A stretch of DNA of 64,000 nt from Takakia lepidozioides (taxonomy: Eukaryota; Streptophyta; Takakiopsida; Takakiales; Takakiaceae): positions 70,556,001 through 70,620,000 of the forward strand of contig CM060733.1 in the NCBI GenBank assembly GCA_030704615.1. Direction: 5' to 3'. The translations under genes were made by a program, and so were the position numbers. The first letter of the stretch is position 1. Each line of letters starts with the position of its first letter. A model generated the notes under the pieces. The model did not search any database. It saw only the letters and a list, made by a program, of their open reading frames with translations, and was not told the origin of the DNA. Positions 21,840 through 32,532 of the stretch are shown here, piece after piece.

Positions 21840-22700
21840 CTAGTGGTATGTGTTCCTCTAGTCATGTTCCTAATCACTTGCACGCCACTGTAATAGTGGT
21901 ATATAACTTAAAATTGTAAGAGTAGCCAAATATACACAATTGCCTCCATTACCACTCCTGTAGTGGTATAAGTAATCACATATATATTACTGTATTAGTG
22001 GTATGAATTCCTCCAATGGTATTTTTAATCACTTACACACCACTCTGTTAGTAATCATTCCAATCCATAGTTCCCACTCAGAGAGACACCATGGATGATT
22101 CAAACAGCTTACATACCACTATGTGGGTAATCATTCCAATGACCTGCTGAGAGATGTCATCCACTCACATAACCACGGTTTGAGTGATATTGTATATTCT
22201 CAGTTTTCATAGAATGACTCTGTCAGTCATTTCGCGATCACTCAACAAGTGGTTTCGGAAGTCATTGAATTTTTCACTCCATCCATTTCGTAGCACCGAC
22301 ACATGACACGTGTCCATGCTGAGAGTGTCGTCACTTGTCAACATAATCTCCAATATCATCCACGGATCACCGACTTCCACGTGTCCACTAGAAAACGGAA
22401 GTGGTTACTTTACCACTATGACACGTCAGTTTACCACTGTGACACGTCAGAAGTGGTTGGTTTACCTCAGTGACACGTCAGAGTGGTGAGTTTACACGTC
22501 ACAGTGGTTAATTTACCACTGTGACATGTCAGCGAACAGGCGGACCCGGACGTGAGTGGTTCGAACCACTGTCCTTAACCACTGATGCCACGTAATGTCT
22601 TTTACCACTCACTTGTCCTAATCCACTGGTTCTTCATCACTCTGGGGCCAGAGTGGTTTAGTGTCTTTTAGCACTCAAAATGAGTGGTTAACAGAGTGGT
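21840..22700. repeat. CACTA subterminal repeat block, right
   Basis: It is dense in accact / agtggt words; from 22400 to 22520 the unit accactgtgacacgtcag repeats several times. It mirrors the left block. Confidence 0.75.
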
Positions 22701-22726
22701 TATTCCGCATTTTTCTTCTAGTGCCC

Positions 22727-23641
22727 TACAAAGAGAGAGGATATGCCAGGGTTCGTAAGTGTAGGATTGTTGGCGATTCACGAATACCGTGTAGTTGGGA
22801 GCTAATAGGGAAAACACCCAAAGCCAAAAACCCAGAAGTTGCGGTGATGCAACATAACAACGAGTCTTTGGCAGTGAGATTCCAACATGCGGGAGTCATT
22901 ACATACTTTGCTGTGAATGCAACTGAGCTAGAGGGTTATACTCACTGGTGGAATGGGGGAACAATAAGTGATATGTTGAACCTTGACAAAAAATGGGGCA
23001 GTGATTGGGACAACAAAGAGATTGAAAGACAACCAGGAACGGAAGAAGAGTATCAGGCAACCGATCGCTTGGTTCGTTTCCGGAGAGAGCGCAGTAAACT
23101 TGCATGGGCACTCGTGAGCATTATGGATGTTGTCCATAAGAACCATGTCAAACACAACAACTTGTCTCCCAACAACATCTTGTTGCATTTTCCACATGAC
23201 ACCGAGGAGATTAAGATTGGAGTGTGTGATTGGGGGTTGGCCACCTCAACGGAGATACGCAAAACCTCGTCGTACCAGTTTGAAAACAAAGACAAAATAA
23301 GGCAGGCTCTCAAATGTAGATGGTGGGTGGATCCTGCAATTGCCATGGCTTTTAACAAGGAAAGCAGTCAGGTGGATGACACACCACAAATGCAGACACA
23401 AGTCATGACCTCGGAGGCCTTTACAGTTGGAAAGATAGCGGTAAGAATAAATGGCGGCAATTCGTATGATGCCAATCTTTTCAAGGATCAATACACAGGA
23501 CTATGTTGGAATTCTGCCCTACGAAGGTTATATAATAGCACGGTCCCGTCTGAGAGGCTCACATTAGCCCAAGTAGTGTTCCGCTTCATGAACAAACCAT
23601 TCAGTTGGGTAGAGCCCCAAGACGTCTACAGGATGGAATAG
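22727..23641 (+). pseudogene. Pseudokinase-like gene, 3' part
   Basis: This continues the exon left at 15150, in the same phase once the transposon and one ccc are ignored; the combined protein would be about 495 residues. The C-terminal half resembles a protein-kinase C-lobe: SIMDVVHKNHVKHNNLSPNNILLHF can be read as its parts VVHKNHV and HNNLSPNNILL (catalytic loop), then IGVCDWGLAT (DFG equivalent), RWWVDPA (APE region) and a terminal helix LTLAQVVFRFMNKPF. The catalytic HRD aspartate is replaced by asparagine and DFG by DWG, and the N-lobe lacks a clear glycine loop, so catalysis is doubtful. Its own ATG is at 22661 inside the transposon end and is not the native start. Ends with TAG at 23639. 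Confidence 0.7.
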
Positions 23642-24045
23642 ACCATAGTTTCATACATACTAGTTTTGTGGGCGTAGTATAGTACAGTTTCCAAAACAAA
23701 AGTGAATTTTGATCATGCATGTACTGAATAAAATTTTATCATTGTAAATATTAAATTGCATATGAGCGAGTCATACATGTGTCATTTCAATGCAATTGTT
23801 TGTGTACCCTCTCAATGTTTATATATTCCAATGTTCCATGTTTCGATTCCTCCGCTAACCACTCCTCAAATGAAGAACTCAAAATTTCCATCATTCTTGA
23901 AAAAACTGACATATTTAGCCTTCCTTAGACATTTCATGTGTGGAACTAATAGTTATAGTTGGGTGGGACGATGATTCAGGCTGCAACAAATCGTCCAGTG
24001 AACATGCTATGTGAAGGTCTGGTTTGAATAATCATTCACCCTCAC
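23642..24045. other. 3' flank of the pseudokinase gene, no gene
   Basis: AT-rich sequence with possible polyadenylation-type words (aataaa at about 23728). Nothing coding is recognised. Confidence 0.4.
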
Positions 24046-24435
24046 AAGCATTTGATCCGGTTGACATCAAACCCCGACCATATCTTGCAGCATCACTAGG
24101 GGACTCAAACTCTCTCCGAAGAGGCAAAGCCGGGGGGGTTGGAAACCTTTATTATCTTTTTCCTTTTTATTTTTCCTCTCTCCCATATCCTCTAAGGTGC
24201 AGAAAATATCCAATCTTTCCCCGCCAATATACTACCGTAGGCTCAAAGTCCTTCCAAGGCTTGTTACATTAATAGAACAATCCACCTTGCACCGACCCTA
24301 TCTTGCAGCATCACTAGGAGATTCGAGCCCAGTCCGGTGGGGCAGAATGGCGGATTTGAAACAATTTTTATCTGGGGACTCGAACTCTCTCCGAAGAACC
24401 AGAACCGGAGGGGTTTGAAACCTTTATTATCTTTT
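24046..24435 (-). repeat. Inverted copies of the 35-37 kb repeat unit
   Basis: About one and a half units of the array at 35.3-37.6 kb occur here in reverse orientation, with the same order of words: catcactagg, gactcgaactctctccgaag, gaaacctttattatcttttcc, aatatccaatctttccccgc, ccaaggcttgttacattaat, agaacaatccaccttgcacc. Two copies of the catcactagg..gaagag segment are about 220 bp apart. Confidence 0.8.
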
Positions 24436-27400
24436 CCACATCTGGTACAATTCTAGCTTTGGCGATGCAACCATGCACCTCTTTGCCCTTTTCCAGGGCT
24501 GCCAGGCTTGCACACACACTGCAAACGCACACAAACGCAATGTGGTTGCGCTTCACCCCTTCCACCATCATTTGCTCATAGGTCTCCAAGGCCTCCATCC
24601 CGCCCCCCTGCAGTGCATACCCTGCAAGCATGGCGTTCCATGACACCAAATCTCGTTCAGGCGTATTGTTGAACTCTCTCCACGTCCTCAATGCCCACAT
24701 TTGACATATATGTCCCCGAGGGTGTTGTTCATAATCACATCTGGTACAATTCCAGCTTTGACGATGCAACCATGGACCTCTTTGCCCTTTTCTAGGGCTA
24801 CCAAGCTTGCACAAGCATTGCAAACGCACACAAACGTGATATTGTTGCGCTTCACCCCTTCCCCCATCATTTGCTCATAGGTCTTCTAGGCCTCCATCCC
24901 ATGCCCCACTGTGCATATCCTGCAAGCATGGCGTTCCATGACACCAATCTCGTTCAGCCATATTGTTGAAAACTCCCTCCGCATTTGGCATACATGTCCA
25001 CAGGGTATTGTTCAAAATCACATCTGGTACATTTTCAGCTTTGACGATGCGACCATGGACCTCTTTGCCCTTTCCAGGGCTGCCAGGCTTGCACACGCAC
25101 TGCAGACGCACACAAACATTATGTGGTTGGGCTTCACCCCTTCCTCCATCATTTGCTCGTAGGTCTCCAAAGCCTCCATCCCGCGCCCCTGCTGTGCATA
25201 TCCTGCAAGCATGGCGTTCCATGACACCACATCTTGTTCAGCCATATTGTTGAACACTCCCTCGGCATCCTCAATGCTCCCACAATTGGCATACATGTCC
25301 ACGAGGGTATTGTTCAGAATTCTGGGATGCAACTTGTCATCTACAACAAAGGTATGCACCCTGTTGCCAACCTCAATGCAGCAGCGACCTGGCTCCTTTC
25401 TAACCCCTCTGACCTTCATCATTCTTCTCACCTTTGCAGTATCATCCCACTTGCCAGCTGCAGCATAGATGTTTGATAGCAACACATAAGGCATCTTGTT
25501 CACAATCTTAAGTGCCTTCATAATGGTGAGGGGCAACCTTACAAGGTGAGACTAAGCCACCCACTTGAGGATAGATGTTGCCACACGTTCAGCCATCTCC
25601 ACATTGCCATGGATTCTGCAGGCACCAAGCAAGGCCTTCCACACCACAACATCTGGATTGATTGGCATTTTATTAATCAAGTCCACTGCCTTATCCAGTT
25701 GTCCCGCACGTCCAAGAAGGTCCACCCGCAGCCAAAGTGCTTTACTGTCGGAGTGACACCATGATCTTGACTCAGGGAATCGAAGTAGCATCTTCCTTCA
25801 TTGAGTAGGCCAGTGTGGCTGCATGCAGAGCGAACACATATAAAGGTGATATTGTCCACCTTCAAGCCGTTCTTTTCCATTCCTTCAAATAGTTGCAGGA
25901 CCTCCGTATGACAACCATGCTGGGCATATCCTGCGATCATCGCATTCCATGACACCACATTTCGTTCAGCCATATTGTCAAATACTCCCTTTGCATTCCC
26001 ACATCCCTGCTATGCATACCCTGCAAGCATCGCGTGCCACGACACCACATCTTGTTCAGCCATAGTGTTGAAGACTCCCACCGCATCCTCAATGCACCCA
26101 CATTTGGCATACATGTCCACCAGGGCAGTGTTCAAAATGACATCTTGTACAATTCCAGCTTTGACGATGTCACCATGGACCTCTTTCCCCTTTTCAAGAG
26201 CTCCCAGGTTTGACATCTTGACAAGGGTGTTGAGAAGCAAAACACTTGGCGTGAATCCACTTTGGATAATGTGAGTGTGCACGTGCTTTCCAGCTTCCAG
26301 ACCTTTCATCGTGATGCACTTAAGCAAGAGGCAGACAACCGTATCTGAATCTACTGAAATGCCTCCTACATTTGGCATACTTGTCCACGAGGGTATTGTT
26401 CAGAATGACATCTGGTACAATTCCAGCTTCCACGATGCAACCATGCACCTCTTTGCCCTTTTCCAAGGCTGCCAGGCTTGCAAATGCACACAAACGTGAT
26501 GTGGTTGGGCTTCACCCCTTCCCCCATCATTTGATCATAGGTCTCCAAAACCATCATCCCACATCCCTGCTGTGCATACCCTGCAAGCATCGCGTGCCAT
26601 GACACCACATCTTGTTCAGCCATAGTGTTGAAAACTCCCTTTGCATCCTCAATGCACCCACATTTGGCATACATGTCCACCAGGGCAGTGTTCAGAATGA
26701 CATCTGGTACAATTCCAGCTTTGACGATGTCACCATGGACCTCTTTCCCCTTTTCAAGAGCTCCCAGGTTTGACATGTTGACAAGGGTGTTGAGGAGAAA
26801 AACACTTGGCGTGAATCCACTTTGGATAATGTGAGTGTGCATCTGCTTTCCAGCTTCCAGACCTTTCATCTTGATGCACTTAAGCAAGAGACAGACAAAC
26901 GTATCTGAATATGCTGAGATGCCTCCTACATTTGGCATACATGTCCACGAGGGTATTGTTAAGAATGACATCTGATACAATTCCAACTTTTGCGATGCAA
27001 CCATGCACCTCTTTGCCCTTTTCCAGGGCTGCCAGGCTTGCAAATGCACACAAACGTGACGTGGTTGGGCTTCACCCCTTCCCCCATCATTTGATCATAG
27101 GTCTCCAAGGCCACCATCCCACGTCCCTGCTGTGCATACCCTGCAAGCATCGCGTGCCACGACACCACATCTTGTTCAGCCATAGTGTTGAAAACTCCCT
27201 TCGCATCCTCAATGCACCCACATTTGGCATACATGTCAACAAGGCAGCGTTCAGAATGACATCTGGTAGAATTCCAGCTTTGACAATGTCACCATGGGCC
27301 TCTTTTCACTTTGGATAATGTGAGTGTGCACTTGCTTTCCAGCTTCCAGACCTTTCATCTTGATGCACTTAAGCAAGAGACAAACAAATGTATCTGAATA

Positions 27401-27560
27401 TGCTGAAATGCCTCCTTGGTTTAAAGTCTGTAGAGCCTCTTTCAGTCTGCTTGCCTCACAAAGCATCTTCACATGCCCAGAAGTGCCAGAAGAGGCATTG
27501 TGGACCCCTCTCTTCATCCTGTTTCAGAAGCTGTAGTCATGGTTGAGGTGCCTGATTTTA
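24436..27560 (-). pseudogene. PPR (DYW/E-class) gene remnant, tandemly duplicated
   Basis: Plant PPR proteins bind organellar RNA through about 35-residue repeats. The minus strand reads many repeats such as [47 protein letters not shown] and [15 protein letters not shown]. At 25540-25320 there is an E-type extension (LLSNIYAAAGKWDD, KVRRMMKVRGVRKEPG, VHTFVVDDKLHPR), which normally ends such proteins; more repeats occur both before and after it, so several gene pieces are stacked. Frameshifts and stops occur throughout. A recent 560 bp tandem duplication lies at 26.0-27.1 kb. No intact frame exceeds 230 codons. Confidence 0.88.
26010..27330 (-). repeat. Tandem 560 bp duplication within the PPR remnant
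   Basis: Landmarks repeat at a constant 560 bp: acaagggtgt at 26221 and 26781, gtgagtgtgc at 26271 and 26831, caaatgcaca at 26481 and 27041. A third copy is shorter (gtgagtgtgc at 27320, spacing 489 bp) because of an internal deletion near 27305. Since 560 is not a multiple of three, the duplication shifts the frame. Confidence 0.85.
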
Positions 27561-28250
27561 TCAACTGTGCCGCTGCAACAGCTGCTTTTACTTGACCATC
27601 TACCCATGCAGGTTTCTTGTAACTATAGATCCACAGGGAATCATAGGTAATCTTGTGCTTGAAATTTGGCCCTCTTGGATGAATCTGGACCCACACTCTA
27701 TCCCTGCTCCTTCAGCTATCACTGCTTCTGCACAAATCATGCATACTTCCTTGCCTTGCAGCTGATAATCACAGCCTAGATTTGTTCTAGGAAACACCCG
27801 ACTCAGCTTATCACACGAGTTCCTATGCTGAATTGCGTCTGCTACTCTCTATAATCTAACAGGCATTAACCTTTTTGCCTTGGTTGTCCCACCATTGACT
27901 GGGGTCAGAAAAGTATTCATTCCACAGCTACTCCTCATCTCTGTTACGTGTTTTTGGATACTTTCCTGTTGTCACGTTGGCAGTATTATGTCAGAGTCAC
28001 TCCAAACTATCAAAGATTCATTCAACCAGCTAACTTGCAGAATTCAACATGGAATTTTAGGGCCGATTCTGATAAGAGGGGGAAAAAGGATGAAATGTGT
28101 TGAAGAAGGTATCTTCATTAGCAGTGCCTGATTTTATCAATTGTGTTGCTGCTGCGCTTCCAGTTGACCATCTACCCATGCAGGTTTCTTGCAGTTATGG
28201 ATCCACAGGGAATCATAGGTAATCTTGAGCTTGAAATCCGACCCTCTTGG
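27540..28250 (-). repeat. PPR leader module, inverted copy of CACTA cargo
   Basis: On the minus strand this repeats the modules found inside the CACTA element: tgggtagatggtcaa, ggatccatagttacaagaaacc, caagaggg..ggattc and the aacacatttca..ccctc-type block (28040-28110). It precedes the PPR repeats in the same orientation. It may be the donor of the captured pieces or another copy of them. Confidence 0.65.
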
Positions 28251-28737
28251 ATAGCCTTTCTTGTGTGAAGGCTTTCTGTAGTAATTTTTGTTCCCTTTTG
28301 TTTTGTCACATACACTCACCCCTCTCTCACATCCGTGGTATCATGATTCAGTCCATTCGCATCTACAAAGCAAAGACAAGGAGCTCAACCAGTATAAGAA
28401 TTTCACTCGAGTATTTGAAACTCACCGTCTCTGCGAACTTCCGTTACAACCGACACACAGAAATGACGATGATGTGGCTGTCGACGCCGACGTGGCGTGA
28501 CGACGATGACGTGGCGATGATGACGTGGAACTATGGCACCCTATTCACGCTCCACGCTAAACTAGCTCTCGACCTTCGGTCGTCGCTAGAACTAGGGGTT
28601 CGCATTGCTCCGCACTACTAGTGACTAATTTTGAGATCTACGTTCAATTGGCACAAAAAAGGGCGGGTCATCCCCACGCATACAATGTTTCTTTTGATAA
28701 TTGGAAATATATACTCGCTTCATTTATCTATGCCCAA
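28251..28737. other. No gene; short gacgtgg repeats
   Basis: Nothing coding is recognised. Around 28475-28530 the word gatgacgtggcg repeats. The 3' end of the Helitron-like element should lie between here and 29079, but I cannot fix a CTRR terminus with a hairpin. Confidence 0.35.
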
Positions 28738-28781
28738 GAAGTGAGGGGGATTTGAACCCCCTTTTCTGCCTGGTATGCAGA
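28738..28781 (-). tRNA. tRNA 3' half-like relic
   Basis: Minus strand: anticodon arm tctgc-ataccag-gcaga with a perfect 5 bp stem and T at position 33 of a 7-base loop, three spacer bases, a perfect T arm ggggg-ttcaaat-ccccc, then tcacttc as the acceptor 3' strand. The D arm and 5' acceptor strand are absent, replaced by an 18-base homopolymer. The implied anticodon ACC is unusual in eukaryotes, so this may be a decayed organellar or SINE-derived piece. Confidence 0.3.
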
Positions 28782-28830
28782 CCCCCCCCCCCCCCCCCCT
28801 CCCCCTCCCCCCTCCCCGTCCCTCTGTCCG
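28782..28830. repeat. Poly-C and C/T-rich tract
   Basis: Eighteen consecutive C (28782-28799) are followed by ccctcc-type sequence. It is likely unstable and prone to assembly error. Confidence 0.9.
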
Positions 28831-29078
28831 TCCCTCCCCAAGCATCAGACATCACATCAAATAATCACCCCATGTAGCTGCACTGATCGCCCTCCCGAAA
28901 TAAGGAAAGAAAAAAAAACATCCAAAAAATTCGAGAAACCCAAGCCCTCCATAGCATCCTGACACTGAGCCTCGAAGGAAACAACAAATACCAACGCACA
29001 CACCTATGGCACTCCCAACATCGGGTTGGATCCCACGCAACAGCAAACAAGCACCACGCACACTACAACATTTTAAAT

Positions 29079-29603
29079 TTAATGTTGTTTTGGAAATGGC
29101 TCAATTCTTTGATTGTTTATGCAATCTCTCAAGTGGGTTCTCCTGGCGGATGTTGCGTATCGGGAATGTGCGGGATTTAATCCGAATGCTATATCCGTGG
29201 CATAAGCTATCGCAAATACGCCACAGGATGAATCGTCAGTCTGTTGCATGACATCGACATAGAAATAATTGAATTGTGGGATTGGGATTAATTTCGCGAG
29301 ATGTTGTTCTATTTCGCTCGGTAGCTTCTTATCCGTGGGCATGCTGGAATCAAACACCGTACATTGACAATTTGTTTTGTTCGGATTTATCATTGTTAGA
29401 ATCCAATGGTTGTTGTTGACGAACACGTGCTGCAAACACTTCTTGGTGTATTTCGTTCTGCCCAGTAGAGTTGAATATGCATGTTGCTGGTAGTTTTGTG
29501 TTTCCAGTTCCTGATCAAATAGTATTTGCATCCCGGCCGCCAAATGCTGGTCACACAACCATCCATTGTCATCCAAGATGATTTGTTCGTCGTGCGCTGT
29601 CAA
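29079..29603 (-). pseudogene. Ulp1/C48-type cysteine protease domain
   Basis: A SUMO-protease-like fold at the C-terminal end of the Helitron-like polyprotein. The catalytic set is visible: His in FVNNNHWILTMI, Asp in CTVFDSSMP, Gln in MQQTDDSSCG and Cys in the same SSCGVFAIAYATD. The N-terminal substrate-side segment DDNGWLCDQHLAAGM is typical of the family. It is in the same frame as the end of the helicase, separated by a single TAA at 29622-29624, so helicase and protease were probably one protein. C48 proteases in transposons are common; the role here is unknown. Confidence 0.8.
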
Positions 29604-29621
29604 TAGGAGATCTTCGTGCCA

Positions 29622-30467
29622 TTATGTTTCTTGGCGCAAATTTGTGTTTTCTGTGTCGGATTGTTCGTCTTCGGAATCGATTTCTATGATTTTGAGCGGT
29701 GTGGGAGGTAATTCTGAGCAAGTTTGGTTTTCATCTGATTCTATTGGTGTGGGATGTTCGGCTTCAGAATTGGTTGACATTTTTATTTCTCCGTACGTGT
29801 GTCTTGGTTGGAGCGTTTTGGCTGCAAGGTTTGTATTCACCGTGCTGATGTGTTCCGTGGTCTTGTGTGATTTTTGTTTTTGGACATTACAATCGGCTTG
29901 TGGAGCCATGAACTCTACTGAGCCTGTCTTGAATTTGGCTCTTTGGATGTCTTCGAACTTAATGTCCCGAAGTATTACTAGTCCTTGTAGGGAACGCAAA
30001 CGAGACAGTGTGAAGTAAATGTTGTGCATGTTCAAGGGATGTCCATCTGGTGGTTTTTGCAAGTCGATGATTATCCTATCAAAAGTTTTGCCTTGGCCTT
30101 TGTAGTCGGTTAGGCAGTATGCGGGTATCGGAGGCAATTAACGCCTGCTGATTTTGAATTTCTTTGGTTTTTTCAGTTCATCCTCCGTGTGGTGATAATC
30201 GAACGTTCTTGAAACAGGTGTGATGGGCACTACGTTTTCTGGGAGATTTTCTAAAGTCATGCTGCTCAATGTTTGGTGTTGACTGATGAATTCCCCGAAG
30301 TCGATTAATACGTGATTTGGCGGGTGCATTAAATTATCTTCTCGTACGATCCAATCGTTTTCTGTTGTCGAGATCCCCACTATTTGTCCGACTGCACCGT
30401 TTACAAGCCCCAATCTAGGATACAAATTGTCGGTTAGCATGACTGTCATTCCTTTGTACAATCTCAA
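29622..30467 (-). pseudogene. PIF1 helicase C-terminal part
   Basis: The second RecA-like part of the PIF1-family DNA helicase contains LYKGMTVMLTDNLYPRLGLV (read as KGMTVMLTDN and LGLVNGAVG), then AYCLTDYKGQGKTFDRIIID and HNIYFTLSRLRSLQGLVIL, the late helicase motifs V-VI. A TAA at 30138 interrupts it, and a frameshift near 30515 separates it from the N-terminal part. The C-terminal tail is acidic and low complexity, ahead of the protease. Confidence 0.85.
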
Positions 30468-30509
30468 AAATGGAAGAAGGTTGTGGCTTCTATTCCCGGG
30501 TACGGTCTG

Positions 30510-31322
30510 TCAGATTGCGAATTGGAACTCGTCGCGGAGTGCGTGCTTCTTGTAGGTGTCTGTTGCTACTATGGTGTAGGACGCGTGGTTAGATTTACGT
30601 GTGTAGTATTCTATCATTTGGTGACTCATGGCGTTCTTTAACTGGTTTCGAGGTACAATGTACGTTGCTTTATCCCATGGTTCGTTGAAGAGGTTGATTT
30701 TCAGGTTCGACATAAATCTTGTCTGTAATAATTCGAAATCCGTTTGGGTGAAGTTGTCTTCACGTAGATTCTGTAGCAATTTCGCATATTGTAGGTCGTG
30801 GGCTTGTCTCATTTGCTGGGTCAATATGATTGTGTTAGGCCGTATGTAATTTTCCCATAGGCTCTTGCCTATAATCTTTTTTTGTGTGTATTTTGTGAAT
30901 GTGAATATGGGTTGTATGTTCGTTGAATATAGAGGCGCGTCAGTGACAGGTGGAAACTGCATGAAATCGCCCAGGAACATTATGTTGAGTCCTCCGAATG
31001 ATAACATGTTTGATTTGAATTTTTGCAACTTCAGATGGATATCGGCGATCATGTTGCATCCGACCATAGATACTTCGTCTATAATCAAATAGTCTGTCCC
31101 GGACCATTCGTTTATGAATTTTTTTGTGTCGGATTCGTTGACACTCTGGCTGATTTTCAGTCTCAATAGAGCGTGGACGGTTGATCCCCCTATGATGGTT
31201 GCGGCGTTTGCTGTGTAGGCACCGATTTTCAGTATTCTGGGTCTCTTGGTTTTTATGAAGTACGTTTGGATTGCTTTAATTATTTTTGTCTTTCCCGTTC
31301 TGGCAGCACCTCCCACATACAT
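30510..31322 (-). pseudogene. PIF1 helicase N-terminal part
   Basis: The Walker A motif is present as MYVGGAARTGKTKIIKAI, with arginine where most PIF1 helicases have glycine but GxxxxGKT intact. It is followed by STVHALLRL, LIIDEVSMVG (Walker B, DEVSM), GGLNIMFLGDFMQFPPV and LTQQMRQAHD. It unwinds DNA in rolling-circle transposition of Helitrons. The end at 30510 is a frameshift, not the true end. Confidence 0.9.
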
Positions 31323-31374
31323 TAACGTTTGTTTTCTTCCATCGAGATGGTGATTTTGTGGATCTATGAAACGT

Positions 31375-32421
31375 TCAAATGCTGATTCTTGCGAAGTGTT
31401 GAGCTTGTATTTTTTTTATCACAAAATATTTAGCTATTTGATGTTGATCTCCATTGTGCATGATATGAGGATCTACATCGTAATTGTCGTCATCTGTGAT
31501 ATCCATTGATTCGGGTTTTGGAATTTCTCTCAATTCTGGATTTTTGTGTTGGAGGTTAATGTTTTTGGATGACTGAGTTGCATTTGCAAACTTGTACAGG
31601 TCGTTGTCAATGCCGGTGGGTGGATTTTTGGATTCGCGTAATGTTTTCAACCATTTGTTGATTTGGGTTCTATTTGATTTTTTTGTTGCAGTTTGGATCA
31701 TTCCTATTTTTGGTGCGATATGGTGTTGTGGTGATATTTTCCCGTTGGCATCCGTAACGAGCTTGTTAGTAACCTCGGTCACATATTGATTTTCGCTTGT
31801 ATTGCACATGAGATATTCGGTTTGTAATTTCTGGCCTTTTGTGACTATGTCTTCTGTACGTTGTTGCGATGCTGAATTGTCGTCCACATATATATCGTCG
31901 TCATCATCATTGTGCATTTCGTCTGGCATCTCATTGTATAAGGGGTCGATGTTGATGTCTTCTGGATTCTCGTCATCATCTGGATTTTCGTTCTTCAGTA
32001 ACAGTCTGTCGGAGTCTTGTGATTCTTTGCATTCGTGGAGCATGTCGATATTTGCGATGATTTTTCTGTTGAATTCCGAACATATTGGATATAGTTCGTC
32101 GAAAGTGTCTTCCCAACTTTGTTGTGATCTTGGCTTTAAGTCGTGGATAGATCTCCATGGCATGAACAGAATACAAATAGCGCGAGCGTACGTTGCCGCA
32201 TCATTTTTTTTCGAAGGTATTTTGTAACCTTGTATTACCGGCACTTTGGTTACCCGGGATTCGTATACACTGTGGGTGTCACTTTGCGGATGTTCTTGCA
32301 TGAATTTGTAGTAGTACGGGCTTTTCACCTTGCACGATTTGCTGCAGAACTCGTAAGGTGACATTTCCCTGAACTTGTGTGGCCTGCTTTGGTAGTCGAT
32401 GCGGAAATTATACATAATCAA
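31375..32421 (-). pseudogene. Helitron-like accessory region
   Basis: This segment lies between the Rep-like and helicase regions. It begins IDYQSRPHKFREMSPYEFCS, the conserved 'Y..RP......yef' start after Helitron_like_N, continues with ATYARAICILFMPWRS and HECKESQDSDR, then an acidic stretch with a run of five aspartates, and ends QHQIAKYFVIKKIQAQHF. It matches the order of fungal and animal DUF6570-type helicases. Catalytic function is not expected here. Confidence 0.7.
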
Positions 32422-32532
32422 CTTGTCGTTCTGTTCGGATCTTTCGACTTTGAACGTTTCGAAGGTGTTTTCTGGGTCGTTATCGTCAGGTGTGTTGTTC
32501 AGATCGTTGTTTCCATCTTCGTTCGATCGAAA

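Larger units (their letters stand above)
15151..22723. mobile_element. CACTA (En/Spm) element of 7573 bp carrying gene fragments
   Basis: The left end reads cactagaagaaaaacgtggc and the right end, inverted, cactagaagaaaaatgcgga. The terminal repeats then go on through ataaccact, so about 27 of 30 positions agree. A 3 bp ccc duplication flanks it. Both flanks inside the element (15160-15760 and 21840-22700) are crowded with agtggt/accact words, often as accactgtgacacgtcag, the subterminal repeats expected as transposase-binding sites. No TNPA/TNPD-like transposase frame is visible, so it is non-autonomous; it holds LINE endonuclease and PPR gene fragments. It splits a coding exon in frame. Confidence 0.88.

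Noticed and set aside
22661-22723. ATG at 22661 as start of the pseudokinase
   Set aside because: These 63 bases are the CACTA terminal region; the gene frame comes from the exon ending at 15150.
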